A stretch of DNA of 64,000 nt, taken from assembly GCA_030268105.1 (NCBI GenBank), contig BSDZ01000079.1, forward strand, positions 2,175,501 to 2,239,500. The letters are read 5' to 3'. Below, in pieces: positions 34,024 to 46,228 of the stretch. Below the pieces are notes generated by a model. The model was not told the DNA's origin. It saw only the letters and a program-made list of their open reading frames with translations, and ran no database searches. The DNA is from Volvox africanus. Taxonomy: Eukaryota; Chlorophyta; Chlorophyceae; Chlamydomonadales; Volvocaceae. Positions within the stretch are counted from its first letter, which is position 1, and every line of letters begins with the position of its first letter. The translations under genes were made by a program, and so were the position numbers.

Positions 34024-37000
34024 TTACGGCAGCACAGGCGCCAACGACGTTGGCAGGCCGACCACGGTCCCACCAGTAACGGCGATCGCCGTCGTTGTGG
34101 CCAGAGCAGCATCTGCGGCATTGCTTGCCCTCTTGCGGTCCAGTGCCATAAAAGAAGCGAGCAGCAGTAGCAGCAGGTTCGGCCGGGCCGCTACCACATC
34201 CTCCCACCCAAGGAAGATGACGCATCCAAGCTTGCGCGCGCAACTGAGCAGGTACCTGCGGTGGGGGGCCGGCGTGCACGAACCTGAAGCTTAACACAAG
34301 CGTTCTGGGTCGCTACCGCAACAGTGTCACCATACTCGTCGCGTTTTCGTGACGTTCAAAATGCCAGCCGGCCTAACTGCCTCATGCGTCCAAAGGATAT
34401 CTGCTCCGCAACCAGGAGCAGGCATCTCTTAAGAGCTCATCCCGACTTGCATCTATTCGAGGCAGCCAAATATGGTTCCATTTTTTTTATAAGCCCCACG
34501 TTAACCACGCCCCACGCACTGTCACGCATACTGGTTTAGTACCCTACACAGCACTACTCAAAACCTGCGATGCAAACGAGACAATACAGCAATAGCGCAT
34601 GACTCCATGCACTGCTTGCATCTTGCTAGCGCCCATATCCATGGACTACCTCTACCTTGCATTGCTGCCCCGCTCCTCGTCATCGCGCCCTGGAAGCACA
34701 TATTTGGGGTTGACGGAACGAGGACATATGGCAGCCAGCAGCTGCAGCAACAGCCGACCCGCCGCCAGCCGCTTATCGGAGAAGCTTGCTAAGGGCGTGA
34801 AGGGTAATTGCGGGGCCGCAACACCGCCAGGCCATGCAACCGCTGCCGACGTCACCTCAGCGGCGTCATTCGATGCAGCTGCGGCGGCTGCAGCTCCCGC
34901 CGTCAGCGCTGCCTCCTGCAGTTTGGCATTGGCCCAGGCTAGCACTGCCTTCTCAACCTCCACATGTGCCCGGGAGCCGCGTTGTGAACTTGGAGCGTAC
35001 GGCACATGCTGAGCCAACTGTGGCGCCGTATCGTGACTGAAGCCACAACTGAGGCTGTAGCTGCGGCTAAAGCCATAGCCGAGGTTGTAGTTGTGGGCGA
35101 GGCCGCAGCCGGGCTGCTGCTGGGCAGTTGTTGCAACAGCCGTCGCCGATGTGCACCGAGGTGAGGGGATTGGATGCGGCGCCGCGAGACCCAGCAGCAT
35201 ACCCATGTGGTGCCGCATCATTTGGAACACCAGGGATAAGGTGGCACGCCGCTGGCCCTGGGCAAGAAAACCAGAAGCAGGTCGAAGATGTAAATGCTAA
35301 CGCTACACCATTTGCCGTGTCCGAACTTCCTTTTGTCTTGTTGGTTTCTGTCGCTTGTGTGTCTCGGGTGCATTATCGTCCCTTTAAACTTGCGAATATG
35401 ACACAGCAACGTGGCCATTGCGGTGAAGCCTAGCTACAGGCGATACAGCATTGTAACAGATCCAAGGTGCATCCGCGAAATGCGCGATTTGCAAATCCAC
35501 AATACGGAAGCAACTAGAAGGTCCCTGCATCACTACACAAAAACCGCGCATATTGCCGCGCATGCTTCCAGGGGCCTGAGTCATCTTTACTCAAGCCACA
35601 CGTGGTTCACGTCACTGGCAGGCGCAGCTGAAGCCCTAGCTGGTCCTGGCAACCCGCCACAAGGCCAAGCCCGCACGCACCAGGGCAAGGTCCAGGCCTC
35701 CAATGTTGACCAGCGGCGGCATTGCAAGCTGGCGAGTGCACACATCGATAACCAAATTGCAGTTCTGCACGCTGAGAATCTTGCGCAGCTGCAAAGCAGT
35801 ACCGCAACAAAGACAGGCCAGAGAGACGGCGGGCGGAAGGCAGGTAAGTAACGTGCTGCTTCGGGTTACATTCGAAAGATAAGCCGTACTAACGACAAAC
35901 AGGAGGTATTGGGCCACGGCCAGCGAGTGCGTGTCTTCCTTGTTCTGCCGGTTTGTACCCCTCTTACTCGTTGTCCTCTTTGAGATGTGGCGTATCGCAT
36001 ACGTACTTAAGGCTACGTCCTTGGGGCTGCTGGCGAAGGTGGCACCCCGTCCCATTACGCAGCTGCATTGTGCACCCTTCACCTCAGAAGGCCTTACAAT
36101 TAAACGCCGCTTCAGTGCCTGGCATGCCCTGACCTCACACAAATCGCCCCCTTGCAAGTTTGTATTTTTGGCAAGCTCCGCCTTACCTTCTCTTTAAACG
36201 GCGGCCGGAACGCGTCGGACCAGGGGACACAGCCCGGCTGGATTGCCTCGAGGGCCTGCGTGGGAGCTAAGTATCAGGATACCTATTTTCGTAGATCAAG
36301 TTTTTTGTATTGTTCTCGTACCCAAACCCAAATCAGCGTTAAAGCAGTAATGCGTCTGTTGTTATCTAGGCAACCGTTTTCCATTAGCGGATAACAAGTT
36401 TGATTGCAAACTGTAGGGTATATGGCCCCCGTAGGAGGCGGGGCTAAGTCGTGCACTCAGTCCCAACTCATTTCCGGCCTTGCCGCTGCTCCCTTCCCTT
36501 TCTCCTCACAATTAAGAGCGGCCAACCGGTTGTGATCTCCTGCTCGAACAAAGAGGTGACGTGGATGCTTTGATCCAAACTGTTAAGCCATAGCCGCAGT
36601 ACTCGCTCCTCCTGAGGCGCAGGCGTGTGCAAAACATAGCCTAGCTAAGCTCAGGCTTGGACAGCCAACGGCTCCAGACTTAGCCGCTGTTCAGTAAGGA
36701 CGCTGTCAAGTTAAGCACGCAAGTGGATGGCCAACGGAGATGATTATCAAGTTCTAAGTTGCTTACCGTACTCAGGACTAACAAGGCGTGCGCAATCACA
36801 GGACGCATTAAGTTAATATCTCCATATTTACTCTCCACAACATTGTGTTTCCGGCACACCTGGTCTGTGCCCTCCTCGTCGTCTCCATCTCCGCTCCAGA
36901 GGACCCCTTTTACTGTCTCCGTCGCAGTGGCGTGTGGCCGGTCGCCGCCTGCATTACCACCACCACTTGTGCTGAGCTGCTGCTGTTTCTGCAGCCGTCG

Positions 37001-39561
37001 CAGCTCACGCTGATGATGCTCTCGCTGGACGAGCAGGTTGTGCTCTGAGAGGAGGTCCATTGGAGCGTGGCCGCCAGTGCTGTGCTGCCGGCGGCTGACA
37101 GCTTTTGACGATACTGGCAACGCCGATTCCCGCCGTGGCGGCAGCGGTGGTGCGGGCGACGCCGGCAACATCTTGGGTGCTGCAGCCGCCGCTGCCGCGA
37201 TGACCGAAGCCGCGGCCACGGCCGCAGCAGAGCCCTGCTCTGCACCTTTGCCGGCGGCACTACCTGGCGTGACGTCGGCTGTGCTCGTTGGGTATATGCT
37301 CCCACTGCTACTGTTGTTGCTAATGTTACTGCCATGCGCCGTCTCATTTGTTCGCGAGGGTGTCAACTCAACCAGCAGCCGATCTCGCTGGCGGCAGTGC
37401 ACCAACAGAGCACGAGCTAAAATAAGCGCCCGGAGCCCCGGATGGCGGCGCTGCAGATGCTGGACGCGCAATGTGGGCAATGGAGGCCCATAGTTCGGGG
37501 CTGCCCCCAGGGCCTTCGATAACAATTCAGCAGCCGCGGCCCAACGTGCCTCCTCGTCGTCAGTTGCATCGCGAGGCACCGTTACCTGTAACCCTGTTGG
37601 GATAGTTGGTTGCGGTGTTCCTTCACTGAAGTCCCCGCTCGTCGCCGAGTATGGACTCCCTTGTTTCAGCATCTCTTGGGCGTGCTCGAATGTTGTGCGA
37701 TCCCTAGGTACCGCAGAGCAAGCCAAAGGCCGAGAGAGAAGGGCTGCAAGGTGCTCCCAAATCTCTAACCCAAGCGGATCGGGCTCATTTGTAACCGCAG
37801 GGTCCGTGGCTACCGGGTTTGATGCTGTCGCTGCAATCGTGGAATCCGTACCAGCACCAACCTGCGCTCCATACGTCCGGTCTCCGTCCTCAATAGACTG
37901 GCCACTACTCGACGGGCCCCAGCCAACTTCGGTACCCCACTTGTCGTTGTGGCTCGATACCACCTTGATGGTCGAGAACGCAGCCGGGTTGGTGACGCGT
38001 TCTGCCGGGGACAACTGCAGAGGCGGGCCATGCGCGGCTGGCGAGGTTCCTAATCCACATGGCGCCGGGGGCGGTGTTGCTGGGGAGGACGTTCCAGCCA
38101 AGCTGGGGCTGGCTAAAGCAGTCCCACCTGGTTGTGTGTGCACGAGTTCCAGAGCCCAGTACTCCAGTCCGGCCATGGCGCGGCGCGCGGCAGCGGTTCC
38201 AATCGGCGATGCAGTCACCGAATTAAGCCCACAGCGCTCCAAAACGTCGGTTCCGGCACGATGGTCACAATTTCCACTGACATCTGCGCACCCGCTGCTG
38301 CTGCTGTTACTGCGGCTGGAAATGTCGCCAATTGGGAGATCAGGGGCACAGTCTCCACAGGGCAGCTGGCGGTGTGTTCCTACAGGCAAGAGCGAGGTGA
38401 CAGCAAGCCGTCCCTTGTGTTGAGAGGCGGCCCCGCCCGCTGTTGCTGGTCCAACGGCTTGGAATTGAGGCCTCAAGATCACTTGGCGATCTGCTGCGGG
38501 AAGTACCTGTAAAAAAGAAAAGGAACTCAGTTCATACTATGCTAGGTCATTACGCAACGACATTCAACGTCCGCCAATCGATTCAGCAAGCCCGCGTCAA
38601 GCAGTAGGACAGTCAACAAAACACACGATACAACATACGGCAGCTCCATGTGCCATTCATCATCATCGTTAGTGGTTCCGCGCATGGTACGGAGCTATGA
38701 TGTAAGCCGCGACTGCAAACCCAGCACCAGCGCCGTACCTGCACGACCGACAACCGAAGAACCTCCAGGACAAAGTCAGCAAGGCAAGAGACCTACAAGG
38801 ACAAACCAGGTTAGATCGTGTAAGTTCCCATAAGTTCACGTTTGAAAACAAGGGGCCCGTATTCATGCTACCTGGGAAGGTGCCGTACAAGGACCTACCT
38901 CGCACGCGCAAAGCCTCCCAACAGTGAGTTCCTGGACATCACATCCCTGTGCATGCGCACAGTTATAGCACAGCTGGAAGTTTTCAAGCACCTCGTCGGG
39001 GGTGAGGTTTCCGAAGCCGCGGTCCGTCGTGTTGATGGCGCGTTCGTCGAGGCTACCCGGAAGCGCAGAGCATAGTAGGTTGCTGCATCACGATAAAAAC
39101 TCATCTATATAAGTTGCGGCTATCCCATGCAATATTTTACGACATGGCTGCCACGCCCTAGCGAAAAGAGCTCACCATAAGATTGACCCGCTCCAGCAAA
39201 GGCGCTCGAACACCTCCTGTACACACTCATCTGTGACAAAACACCCTCCTGGATTGAGACATCCATACGTGAAGGTAATCTCCGCAGCCGCAGATGCGCG
39301 ATAACTGAAATCTAAACTGAGAGGGCTTTCATCCCCGGCCAATTCATTTGCAAGCGAATTTGACGCTGTAGGCGCAGAGTCCTTCGACGCCAATGGCGCT
39401 GGAAAAGCGACAGCTGGGAGTTCATTGAGTTCGGTTCCTTCCGTGGTGCAGCGATTAAACACGCCCATCTCAGTATAAAATTCCTGCGTTGTCTTGGCCC
39501 GCGGATTTCGAGATGGCCCCGAAATCCTCGGCGAGCGCAAAAGAGCTAGTAAAATGGACAT
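34024..39561 (-). CDS. Expanded fimbrin/plastin-like actin-bundling protein
   Basis: Seven exons, 39561-39176, 39082-38899, 38506-36767, 36255-36187, 35788-35681, 35257-34656 and 34255-34024, join in phase to 1,106 residues. Calponin-homology landmarks appear in fimbrin order. CH1: CVQEVFERLCWSGSILC, then PGSLDERAINTTDRGFGNLT, then FQLCYNCAHAQGCDV. CH3: ALEAIQPGCVPWSDAFRPPF, NCNLVIDVCTRQLAMPPLVN, IGGLDLAL, TLSLVFQMMRHHM. CH4: KAVLAWANAKLQ, SFSDKRLAAGRLLLQLLAAI, then ARYLLSCARKLGCVIFLGWE. The 580-codon exon 3 covers the place of CH2 and is mostly Ser/Gly/Ala/Pro-rich; only RWAAAAELLSKAL and HPGLRALILARALLVH suggest a degenerate CH2. Usual fimbrins have about 600-700 residues and N-terminal EF-hands; none is visible here. 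The start ATG is tentative. Bundling activity is inferred from family. Confidence 0.8.
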
Positions 39562-40369
39562 GGCTCCCCAAGGGGTCTATTCCGTCCTCGGTTGTTACAT
39601 GGTAACGAACGTTTTGACAGATATTCTGCACGTCTGACCATAACGGCGAAAACACTTGCTCAAACTTGCGACGGATTTGTACGTCAGCAAACAATGCTCC
39701 GTGCTCGTCATGCTCCATCCTGGCATGGCATGTGTTACATAACCAGTCATGGTTCGTTAAGCAGCTAACCGTGTCATTTAAGGATGAAATTAAATGAGCG
39801 AGGTATGATTTGGAAGCAGAGCCGAGAACGTAGGTAGTCTGAGTACCGATACCCTAAGGGCGCGCTGCGTAAGGTATGCATGGTAAACGGTGGCGCTTCG
39901 GCGTTAAGCGCAATGGCGTACGAACGCGATACGCACAATCAAATAGAGAACTGAGCGACGCAGATGTGAGGCCGTCCGTACGGACGCAAAGACGTTATAA
40001 ACGCAGAACGAAGTAGACAAGTGGCCGATACATATAGATAAAAGGCATCAAGAGAGGACATCCGATCGTGCTAGACAGGTCCCAAGTGTTTGCAGCGACG
40101 AGTGCGGTCAAGGATGGAGACACTAGAAGCATGAAGCCTGCCCAACAGAATGCCGCACCAAGTTCCTCCAACAACTGATTGGACGTCAGGACTAGGCACG
40201 GATTTCGGGGCGCCCATACACCTGGGCACAGGTGCGTGGCGTCCCCCGGAGAATGTTGTATTCCATGGGGCCTGGGTGCCCCAATGTTGCTGTATAGTGT
40301 GCCTCCATGTGATCGGCACACGACATGAGGAGAGACAGACGGAAATTCGTCGTGAAAGGTGTGAATCAT

Positions 40370-40865
40370 GCAGCGTCACGATGTATGCGTGTTGGTGGGG
40401 ATCTTGCATGCGCGGCATAACAAGCGGCAGGGTCACGGGATTGTCCAACATACACACGACGTCTCGCATCACACATGATAGTGTACCCCGGACGCCAGAG
40501 GGGACGCCTGGGGGCATCCGTGACCCCGGTCCCTGGGTCCTTGTCCCGGGGCCCTTGTCTACTTCAACAAACACCGTGCGTTACATTCCATCCTTGCGCT
40601 TGCTGTCGTGGTCAGCTGCTTCACGGATTCCCCCGGGCGTCCAGTCCTGGGCCACAGGTCCCAGGACCCGGGACCCGGGTCACAGACGGCCCCGGGCGTG
40701 GGCCCCCTGGCATCCGGGGTACACTATCACGTGCGATTCAACACGTCGTTTGTATGTTGGAGTGTATATGTTGGAGAATCCCGTGACCCTGCTGCGACGA
40801 GCTAATCGTGACAGGAAGTGCAAGGATGGAATGTAACGCACGGTGTATGTTGAAGTATACAAGAG
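40370..40865. repeat. Inverted satellite-like repeat units
   Basis: Three sequence blocks each occur on both strands. The 27 bases at 40571-40597 match 40820-40846 perfectly in inverted orientation, 40477-40492 match 40713-40728, and 40430-40442 match 40777-40789, with partial similarity between them. The order of blocks is circularly permuted between the two arms. This fits two copies of a roughly 200-base tandem unit lying head to head better than a simple transposon hairpin. GC-rich CCCGGG-containing sequence sits near the centre. The frames across it are not coding. Confidence 0.65.
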
Positions 40866-42337
40866 TTATAATATGCACAGTGCTGTGAACGAGGCAGCTG
40901 CATGACGCCCAGCAGCAGACGTGCATAATGATGTCCTGATTACGTCTACGAAATCCAATCGGTTCTTTGCTGATGGACCACTAATCCATGCTTACAACAC
41001 CCTTTGCCATTTATAAGTATTATACATATAGGTCTTGAAGTGCAGTCATTAAGCAGTCGCACTCCTAAGTTTATCAACGCAAATAAAAACGCACACCGGA
41101 ATTGATTCTATTAAAGGCTGTAGGAAAGTAAGGAAACTCTGTCAAGTTAATCCTTCTGTGGAGTGTGCCGCTCCGTCTTCCATACGTGTCGCTTGGCTCT
41201 GTGTCGAATAGCTCGAATCCAATTTCATCAGTTGCTTTGCAATTTGTAATCATATTGTCGCAGTATTGACATCATCCAGCTGCCGCGAATAATTCGATCA
41301 GCGTCTTGTGGGCCACACTAACGGCGCGACCTCTACGGCTATTCCAGACCGGCCTTCCATTCGTGCCCGATGTTATGTACGTTTGTACAAAATTTGAAGG
41401 CCCATCAAATGGTTTTTGAATGCGAACGGATTGCAATGTTGCATTTTGTTTATACGCCTGTAAGGTGCGTTTATTCAGACACAAGTTTACGAGGGGCTGC
41501 TCAAAAATGGCTGATAATAACCGTTCCGCTATGAGTTCTTATCCGCACGTGTTTCAGTCCGGCAAAGAATTGATAGCGGTATGCAAGGGTGTGCATGTGA
41601 AATAACTTAGGATAGGCCCCGTCCTCGAGAAGCGCGATGCCAACGGGTTTGACGAGGGAATGTCTAAACAAATCTCTGCATGTCCATAAAAAGTGGCATT
41701 CGGTAAGCCTGCACTTGGGAGTCCAATTTTGGCACACTTTTCATGTTATGGCAAGATAAAACCCTCCCTATCGCCCGCAAACCCTGAGGTTATTGAGTTG
41801 CACTGCGCAATTCCAGGCCACTAATCCCGGTGGACAAACTGCTATCGTATCAGTATGAAGCTCTGGGACCGAGTCCCATCATTTATACTGCCATCACCTA
41901 TGCCACCCTTTCGCCGCCCACGACACCATGAACCTTAGCAAAGAAAGGGCCAACATGGCAAATGATTCCAACTGCGGTCATACAGGAAAATCGGAGATTG
42001 GAATGGCCGGATTTATTTCAGCCGCAATCCTGTGTCAGTCCATGTCCTAACACAGTACTTCCAATCACGCGGACGTCAACTGCCACGTTGTCGTATTCCC
42101 GGAGCCAATCCTGAGAAGCCTGACAGCCAGCATCTCTCCCAGACCTAATGCACAAGCTGTGCTATTCCTATTTCGCGAAGCACAAATGGCCTTTCTGGCT
42201 GAACTTGTGTCATATTCGCGTGGCAAGCCTCACGTCCACTGCCACAACAATCCATGCTTGAAAGCAGGCGCTGGTTCCGCCTAGCTATGTTTCCCTTCCC
42301 GTACGGGAGGCAAGTCCGTAACAAATACCGAAGTGGC

Positions 42338-42342
42338 TTACA
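42338..42342 (-). terminator. TGTAA polyadenylation signal of the U2A' gene
   Basis: TGTAA on the minus strand lies about 400 bases beyond the U2A' stop codon, a normal 3' UTR length for volvocine genes. Confidence 0.4.
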
Positions 42343-42745
42343 AGGGGGGCGCTATCACGACGGCTTTTCATGCCCAGGGATGGCTGCTGTCCACTCGCCA
42401 AGCCACTGTCATGCCAGCCTTACTAAAGCACCAACCGGCATGTGGGGTCCTCCTTCAAGGCCAACATGTGTAAGTGCCAGCCGCTTGTGCCGTGCTAGCT
42501 GACAGTCTCAATAGCTGCCCGTCGAATACCATGCGGTTCCGAGGGACGTACGAGTTCCATAATTGCCCGTTAAGCGTCCAGGGCGTCCATGGGTGCACGC
42601 CATTCTGATCTCATGCCAAAAGCAACTGCATGAACGCCGAGTTCCATCCGTTCCGACACGTGAACATAAACTATGCCGTCAGCCCCCTCTTAAAACATCT
42701 ACCTAACCCTTATCCTCGCACCCCTATTCCCTCCCGCGCTTGCGA

Positions 42746-44793
42746 TCAGCTAACGTCCATGACATCCTGTTCGCTTCCTCCGTTCCCGTTGGCTTCGACT
42801 TCTCCGCCTGTAGCTGACTCCCCAGCTGGCTCCACCGCTGCTGCAGTCCCTTTCCCACCGTCCCTGCCTTCCACACGAATTTCCGACGGCAAAAGCCCTG
42901 TTTTGAGCGCTTCCTCCAATCGATGAATCTCCTCCAGCGTCTGGGCATTCGCAATTGCAGCTTTAATGGCTACAAGCTGCTCTTGTGAAGGCGCTGCTGT
43001 GGCTCTTGCCGCCGCCGCCTCGCCCTCCCCTTGCCCCTCCCCATCCAGCTGCATCTGCTGGTCACCGTTTTCCCGTGGTCCTGCAATGCCCGCTTGCTGC
43101 TGCACTGCCGCCAGGTCCTCTTCTGGCTCGAAGGTTTTGGACGCGTGCGTGAGCTGCGCCTCCGCACAGGCGAAGATGGCCTTCGCTGAATCACGCTCCT
43201 AGTAGCAGATACGGCAATCAACAAGCGCGGCCAATAATGAATAAAAAAGGTGGCATTGCAAATGGGATTTACACAGTAGCACACAGCGCAACACGGTTGC
43301 TACGGCATGCATCGTGCAAGGGTGCATGCCGCTAGTTCCAAGCTCAAGCGGTCCCTACACGCAGAAGGCATCTGCAAACTGACCTTTTGCTTCACCTTCT
43401 TGAAGTCCAGAACCTTTAGCCGTGGCAATTTGCTGATCACGTAAAGCCTGTTTGTCGGTAAAGGTATGCAGTCACACTTAGGCTGTGTTTAGGCTGTGAC
43501 ATCGCGAAACGTCCAAGAAATTATTCCAAAACTGCAACCTCAGTCCCAGGGTATATGGCTACCCTGGTATACCCGGGTATATGGTATCCCTGTGATGTTT
43601 GCTGCTCAAGAAGAGATCATGAACCAGATATACATATCTGCGGAACGGCTTCCTAATGCCCGCATTGCTCACTACGCACGCTACAGATGAATGCAGGACG
43701 AAGAACCACTGGATCGGCCGTTGTGCTGACAGCTATGGTGCAATGTGGACATGGGTTCTTTGGCAGAGAGATCCAGCAGCACAACGAGCAGGCAAATCTG
43801 TTCCCTCACGCCATTTCACGGTGCAGATATATTATGATGCACCACATCTCCTCTTCTATGCCGTACCCTGACACCCTACTGAAAGTGCTGTGGCGACGAC
43901 CGAGCCATACCTGTAGTTGGGTTTTGTCATTACGGGGTTCCCGTGCAAGGACAGGTGCTCCAGCTTAGGCAACGTAGCAAGCGGGTCGATGTCCTGCAGC
44001 GTCCACACACATAATCGTAAGGAATACGCTTTGGGGATGACACGGTACGGTGTGAACAGAACGCCTTCTGTGCCGCTAACGTATGCAACAAATGCCAACA
44101 CCTGTACACTGCACACCCCCGACGAAGCAGATTGGTAGACCCTGTGCCCATCCCATAACTCACCTGCAAGTTGTTTATCCGATTGTTGGTCAAGATGAGA
44201 GTATCCAGGTTTGGAAGGAACTCTGAGCAGTAGACGGTGAATTTCAGTGCGTTGGGTTAGAATAAGGCCCACGGAGCGGACAACCCGGCTGTTCCCTCGT
44301 ACCTTCTAGACCTCGCGCTATCCTCGCGACGCGGTTGTTATTCATCAGCAGCTGTTTCAGCCGCAGAAGTTTTGGAAACCCGTCAAGACGCACAATTGCG
44401 TTGTCCGAGAGGTCGATGCTGTCAAACTGGTTCTGTAGACCGCACCAGCAACGTTGTGTTTAGTGCTATGCACACAACTTTCATCCATATATGACTGGTT
44501 AATCTTATTGCAAGCTAAATGCCTCCAAAAGCCGCCATTGTGTCCGCAACAAGCTTTATCCGCACCTGCGTGGCTCCAAGATTCTCTATGGCTGCAATTT
44601 TGTTGCCTACGAGAACGCGTCGTCGTTATGATAAGAACTTACTGCGCTATTCACTGTGTTGATCTTGCTTACCGCGAAGGTCAATCTCATACTGCTTAAT
44701 GCAGCTCATGTATTGAGGGCTTCTCAAAATAAGCTCTGCAGTAATGCGCCCTGGCAACCGGGGGCCAACCCCGGCCGCTGGCCGAGCCTCCAT
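42746..44793 (-). CDS. U2 snRNP protein A' (leucine-rich repeat)
   Basis: Seven exons, 44793-44673, 44606-44566, 44432-44303, 44222-44164, 43993-43911, 43447-43384 and 43198-42746, join in phase to 316 residues. After a 15-residue N-terminal extension come RITAELILRSPQYMSCIKQY, EIDLRGNKIAAIENLGAT, QFDSIDLSDNAIVRLDGFP, LKQLLMNNNRVARIARGLE, LPNLDTLILTNNRINNLQ, LPKLEHLSLHGNPVMTKPNY and ISKLPRLKVLDFKKVKQKER. These are the five LRRs and cap of U2A', which binds U2B'' and stem-loop IV of U2 snRNA in the spliceosome. The C-terminal part keeps the family segment AIKAAIANAQTLEEIHRLEE and ends in a Gly/Glu-rich tail. A poly(A) word lies at 42338. The small 41-base second exon is supported by phase. Confidence 0.93.
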
Positions 44794-45061
44794 GCTTGTC
44801 GCCTATCGTTTAACTAGGTCAGAGGGTTAAACACATGGAGCAATGCAGCAAGTTTACCTTCTATACGCGTGGATTTGACAACACCCAACGTTTCCTCTTG
44901 CTGCATCATCGGCAAATGCTTCGGATATTTCGGGCCGTACCGAAGTCCCCGAAACAGAAATTCAGTATCCCGATCCAGGCCCGCTTGCATATTTATGACC
45001 GAATTTGGACCGAACAGGATCCGAAATAGAACTGAAGGGTTGCCCAAAGACCTTATAACGA

Positions 45062-45388
45062 TCCTCGCTTGGTCAATAACGACCAGACGTCAGAAAATCG
45101 ATTAGATTTGGATCATTATATCCTGGTGTGATTTCAGTACCTTTACTAGTTTTGGTAGGTGCTGGAAGGTTAGCTGCGGTGAACAAAAGAAGTAAGGTTG
45201 GCTTGACAGCTTCGGCGTCAGCAACATCTGCGAGACCTCCTTTCGCAATGCCAACGTGTGAAACTATGCCAATTAGCCCCGGATTGTCCGCCGTGTCGAA
45301 TGCGAGCTTCGGCCTCTCCTTGGGGTCCCGTGCCGAGATGCCTTTGTCCCAGGGGGTGTTTCTTATCCCCTATGGAGTATATTTTACG
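45062..45388 (-). CDS. Unidentified conserved-looking 3' exon
   Basis: Minus-strand frame starting after CCATAG near 45388 and ending at a TAA/TGA-bounded stop (TGA) at 45062. It lacks an ATG, so it must be a spliced exon. It reads PWDKGISARDPKERPKLAF, then DTADNPGLIGIVSHVGIAKG, then AEAVKPTLLLLFTAANLPAP, and ends NDPNLIDFLTSGRY. Composition and codon use are those of a real, globular protein, yet I do not recognise the family. The U2A' gene lies just downstream on the same strand. Upstream exons are not settled; the membrane-type frame at 46228-45990 might be its 5' exon. A plus-strand frame at 45654-45760 (HAELLRVIAGPVSLPQEL) also looks protein-like and conflicts with a simple model. Confidence 0.5.
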
Positions 45389-45989
45389 TGTTTCCGCTTG
45401 CTGTAAACGGCGCTGGTAGGTCAACGAAAAACACCATGTATCGTGTGCTGTCGCGTTCTCGTGCAGCTTAAGTTAGCTTCCGTTGCTAGTCGTAAGGGCT
45501 GCACTCACTACTCTTTTCGTATTTGGCATGCTGGTCCCCCGGAGAGCAAAACCCCTTGCCATTGATTAACTGAGCAAAAAAATTATCTTTCAGAGGCGTC
45601 TTGTTTTAAGCAATTTAGTTCCTTGTCCTTACCTGAGGTTGTAGTTCCGCTCGTTGTGTCCGACAGGTCTTCACTCGTCGACGCACGCGGAGCTGTTGCG
45701 CGTCATCGCCGGCCCTGTTAGTCTGCCCCAGGAGCTGACGGAGTCGAGACCTCAATGCAGATTTGGGTCACGCCGTGATGTTCCTATATGGGCAAGTGGG
45801 CAGTGCACTGGAGGGGGGAACACCCGACGTGGAAATGTACCTGGCTTGTAGACTCACCATGGCACGCAGCTAAAACAGGCAAATATGGAATCCATGAAGT
45901 TCCCCTTCCAGGTAGGAAGGGGGATTTAATCAACGAACGGGGTCTTGGGGCTTTGCGAGTGCACATAACGTGGTATCATGAGGCGCGTT

Positions 45990-46228
45990 GTTCCTTCCAC
46001 TGGGCGCTGACGCAGGTTGACTCGCGCGCGTGACTTCACCACATCTAGCGGCGAGGCAAAGCAGGTGAGCATGATGAAGAAGCTATTCTGGAGGCTGAGC
46101 CATGCTATCAGTGACGTAAGAACTCCGTGTATAGCGGCCGCTATGGTGACAGCGAGAATGGCAGTCTGCAGCTGTGGATTGGCCATATTGTCATGAGGAG
46201 TTGCAGGTGGATGTGATGATGTTGGCAT
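45990..46228 (-). CDS. Putative first exon with two hydrophobic segments, unidentified
   Basis: An ATG at 46228 opens a frame with ILAVTIAAAIHGVLTSLIAW and SFFIMLTCFASPLDVVKSRA, two membrane-like segments followed by a basic stretch. The word PLDVVKSR resembles the P-x-D/E-x-x-K/R motif of mitochondrial carriers, but nothing else of that family is present. The exon end is uncertain. It may be joined to the exon at 45062-45388, which could not be shown by phase. Confidence 0.3.

Larger units (their letters stand above)
39562..42745. other. Intergenic region with an inverted repeat element
   Basis: The left part is upstream flank of the fimbrin gene. An alternative first exon there (39718-39470, starting MEHDEHGALFADVQIRRKFE) cannot be excluded. 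It holds the inverted-repeat element at 40370-40865. From about 40930 to 42250 the DNA is AT-rich with no gene recognised. The right end is the 3' flank of the U2A' gene. Confidence 0.5.

Noticed and set aside
40150..40836. 228-codon plus-strand frame
   Set aside because: It crosses the inverted-repeat units and reads repeat sequence on both arms; no domain.
45990..46100. Mitochondrial carrier motif PLDVVKSR
   Set aside because: Only one motif copy, without the three-fold repeat, Gly pattern or second-half signature of carriers; kept only as an unidentified membrane-like exon.
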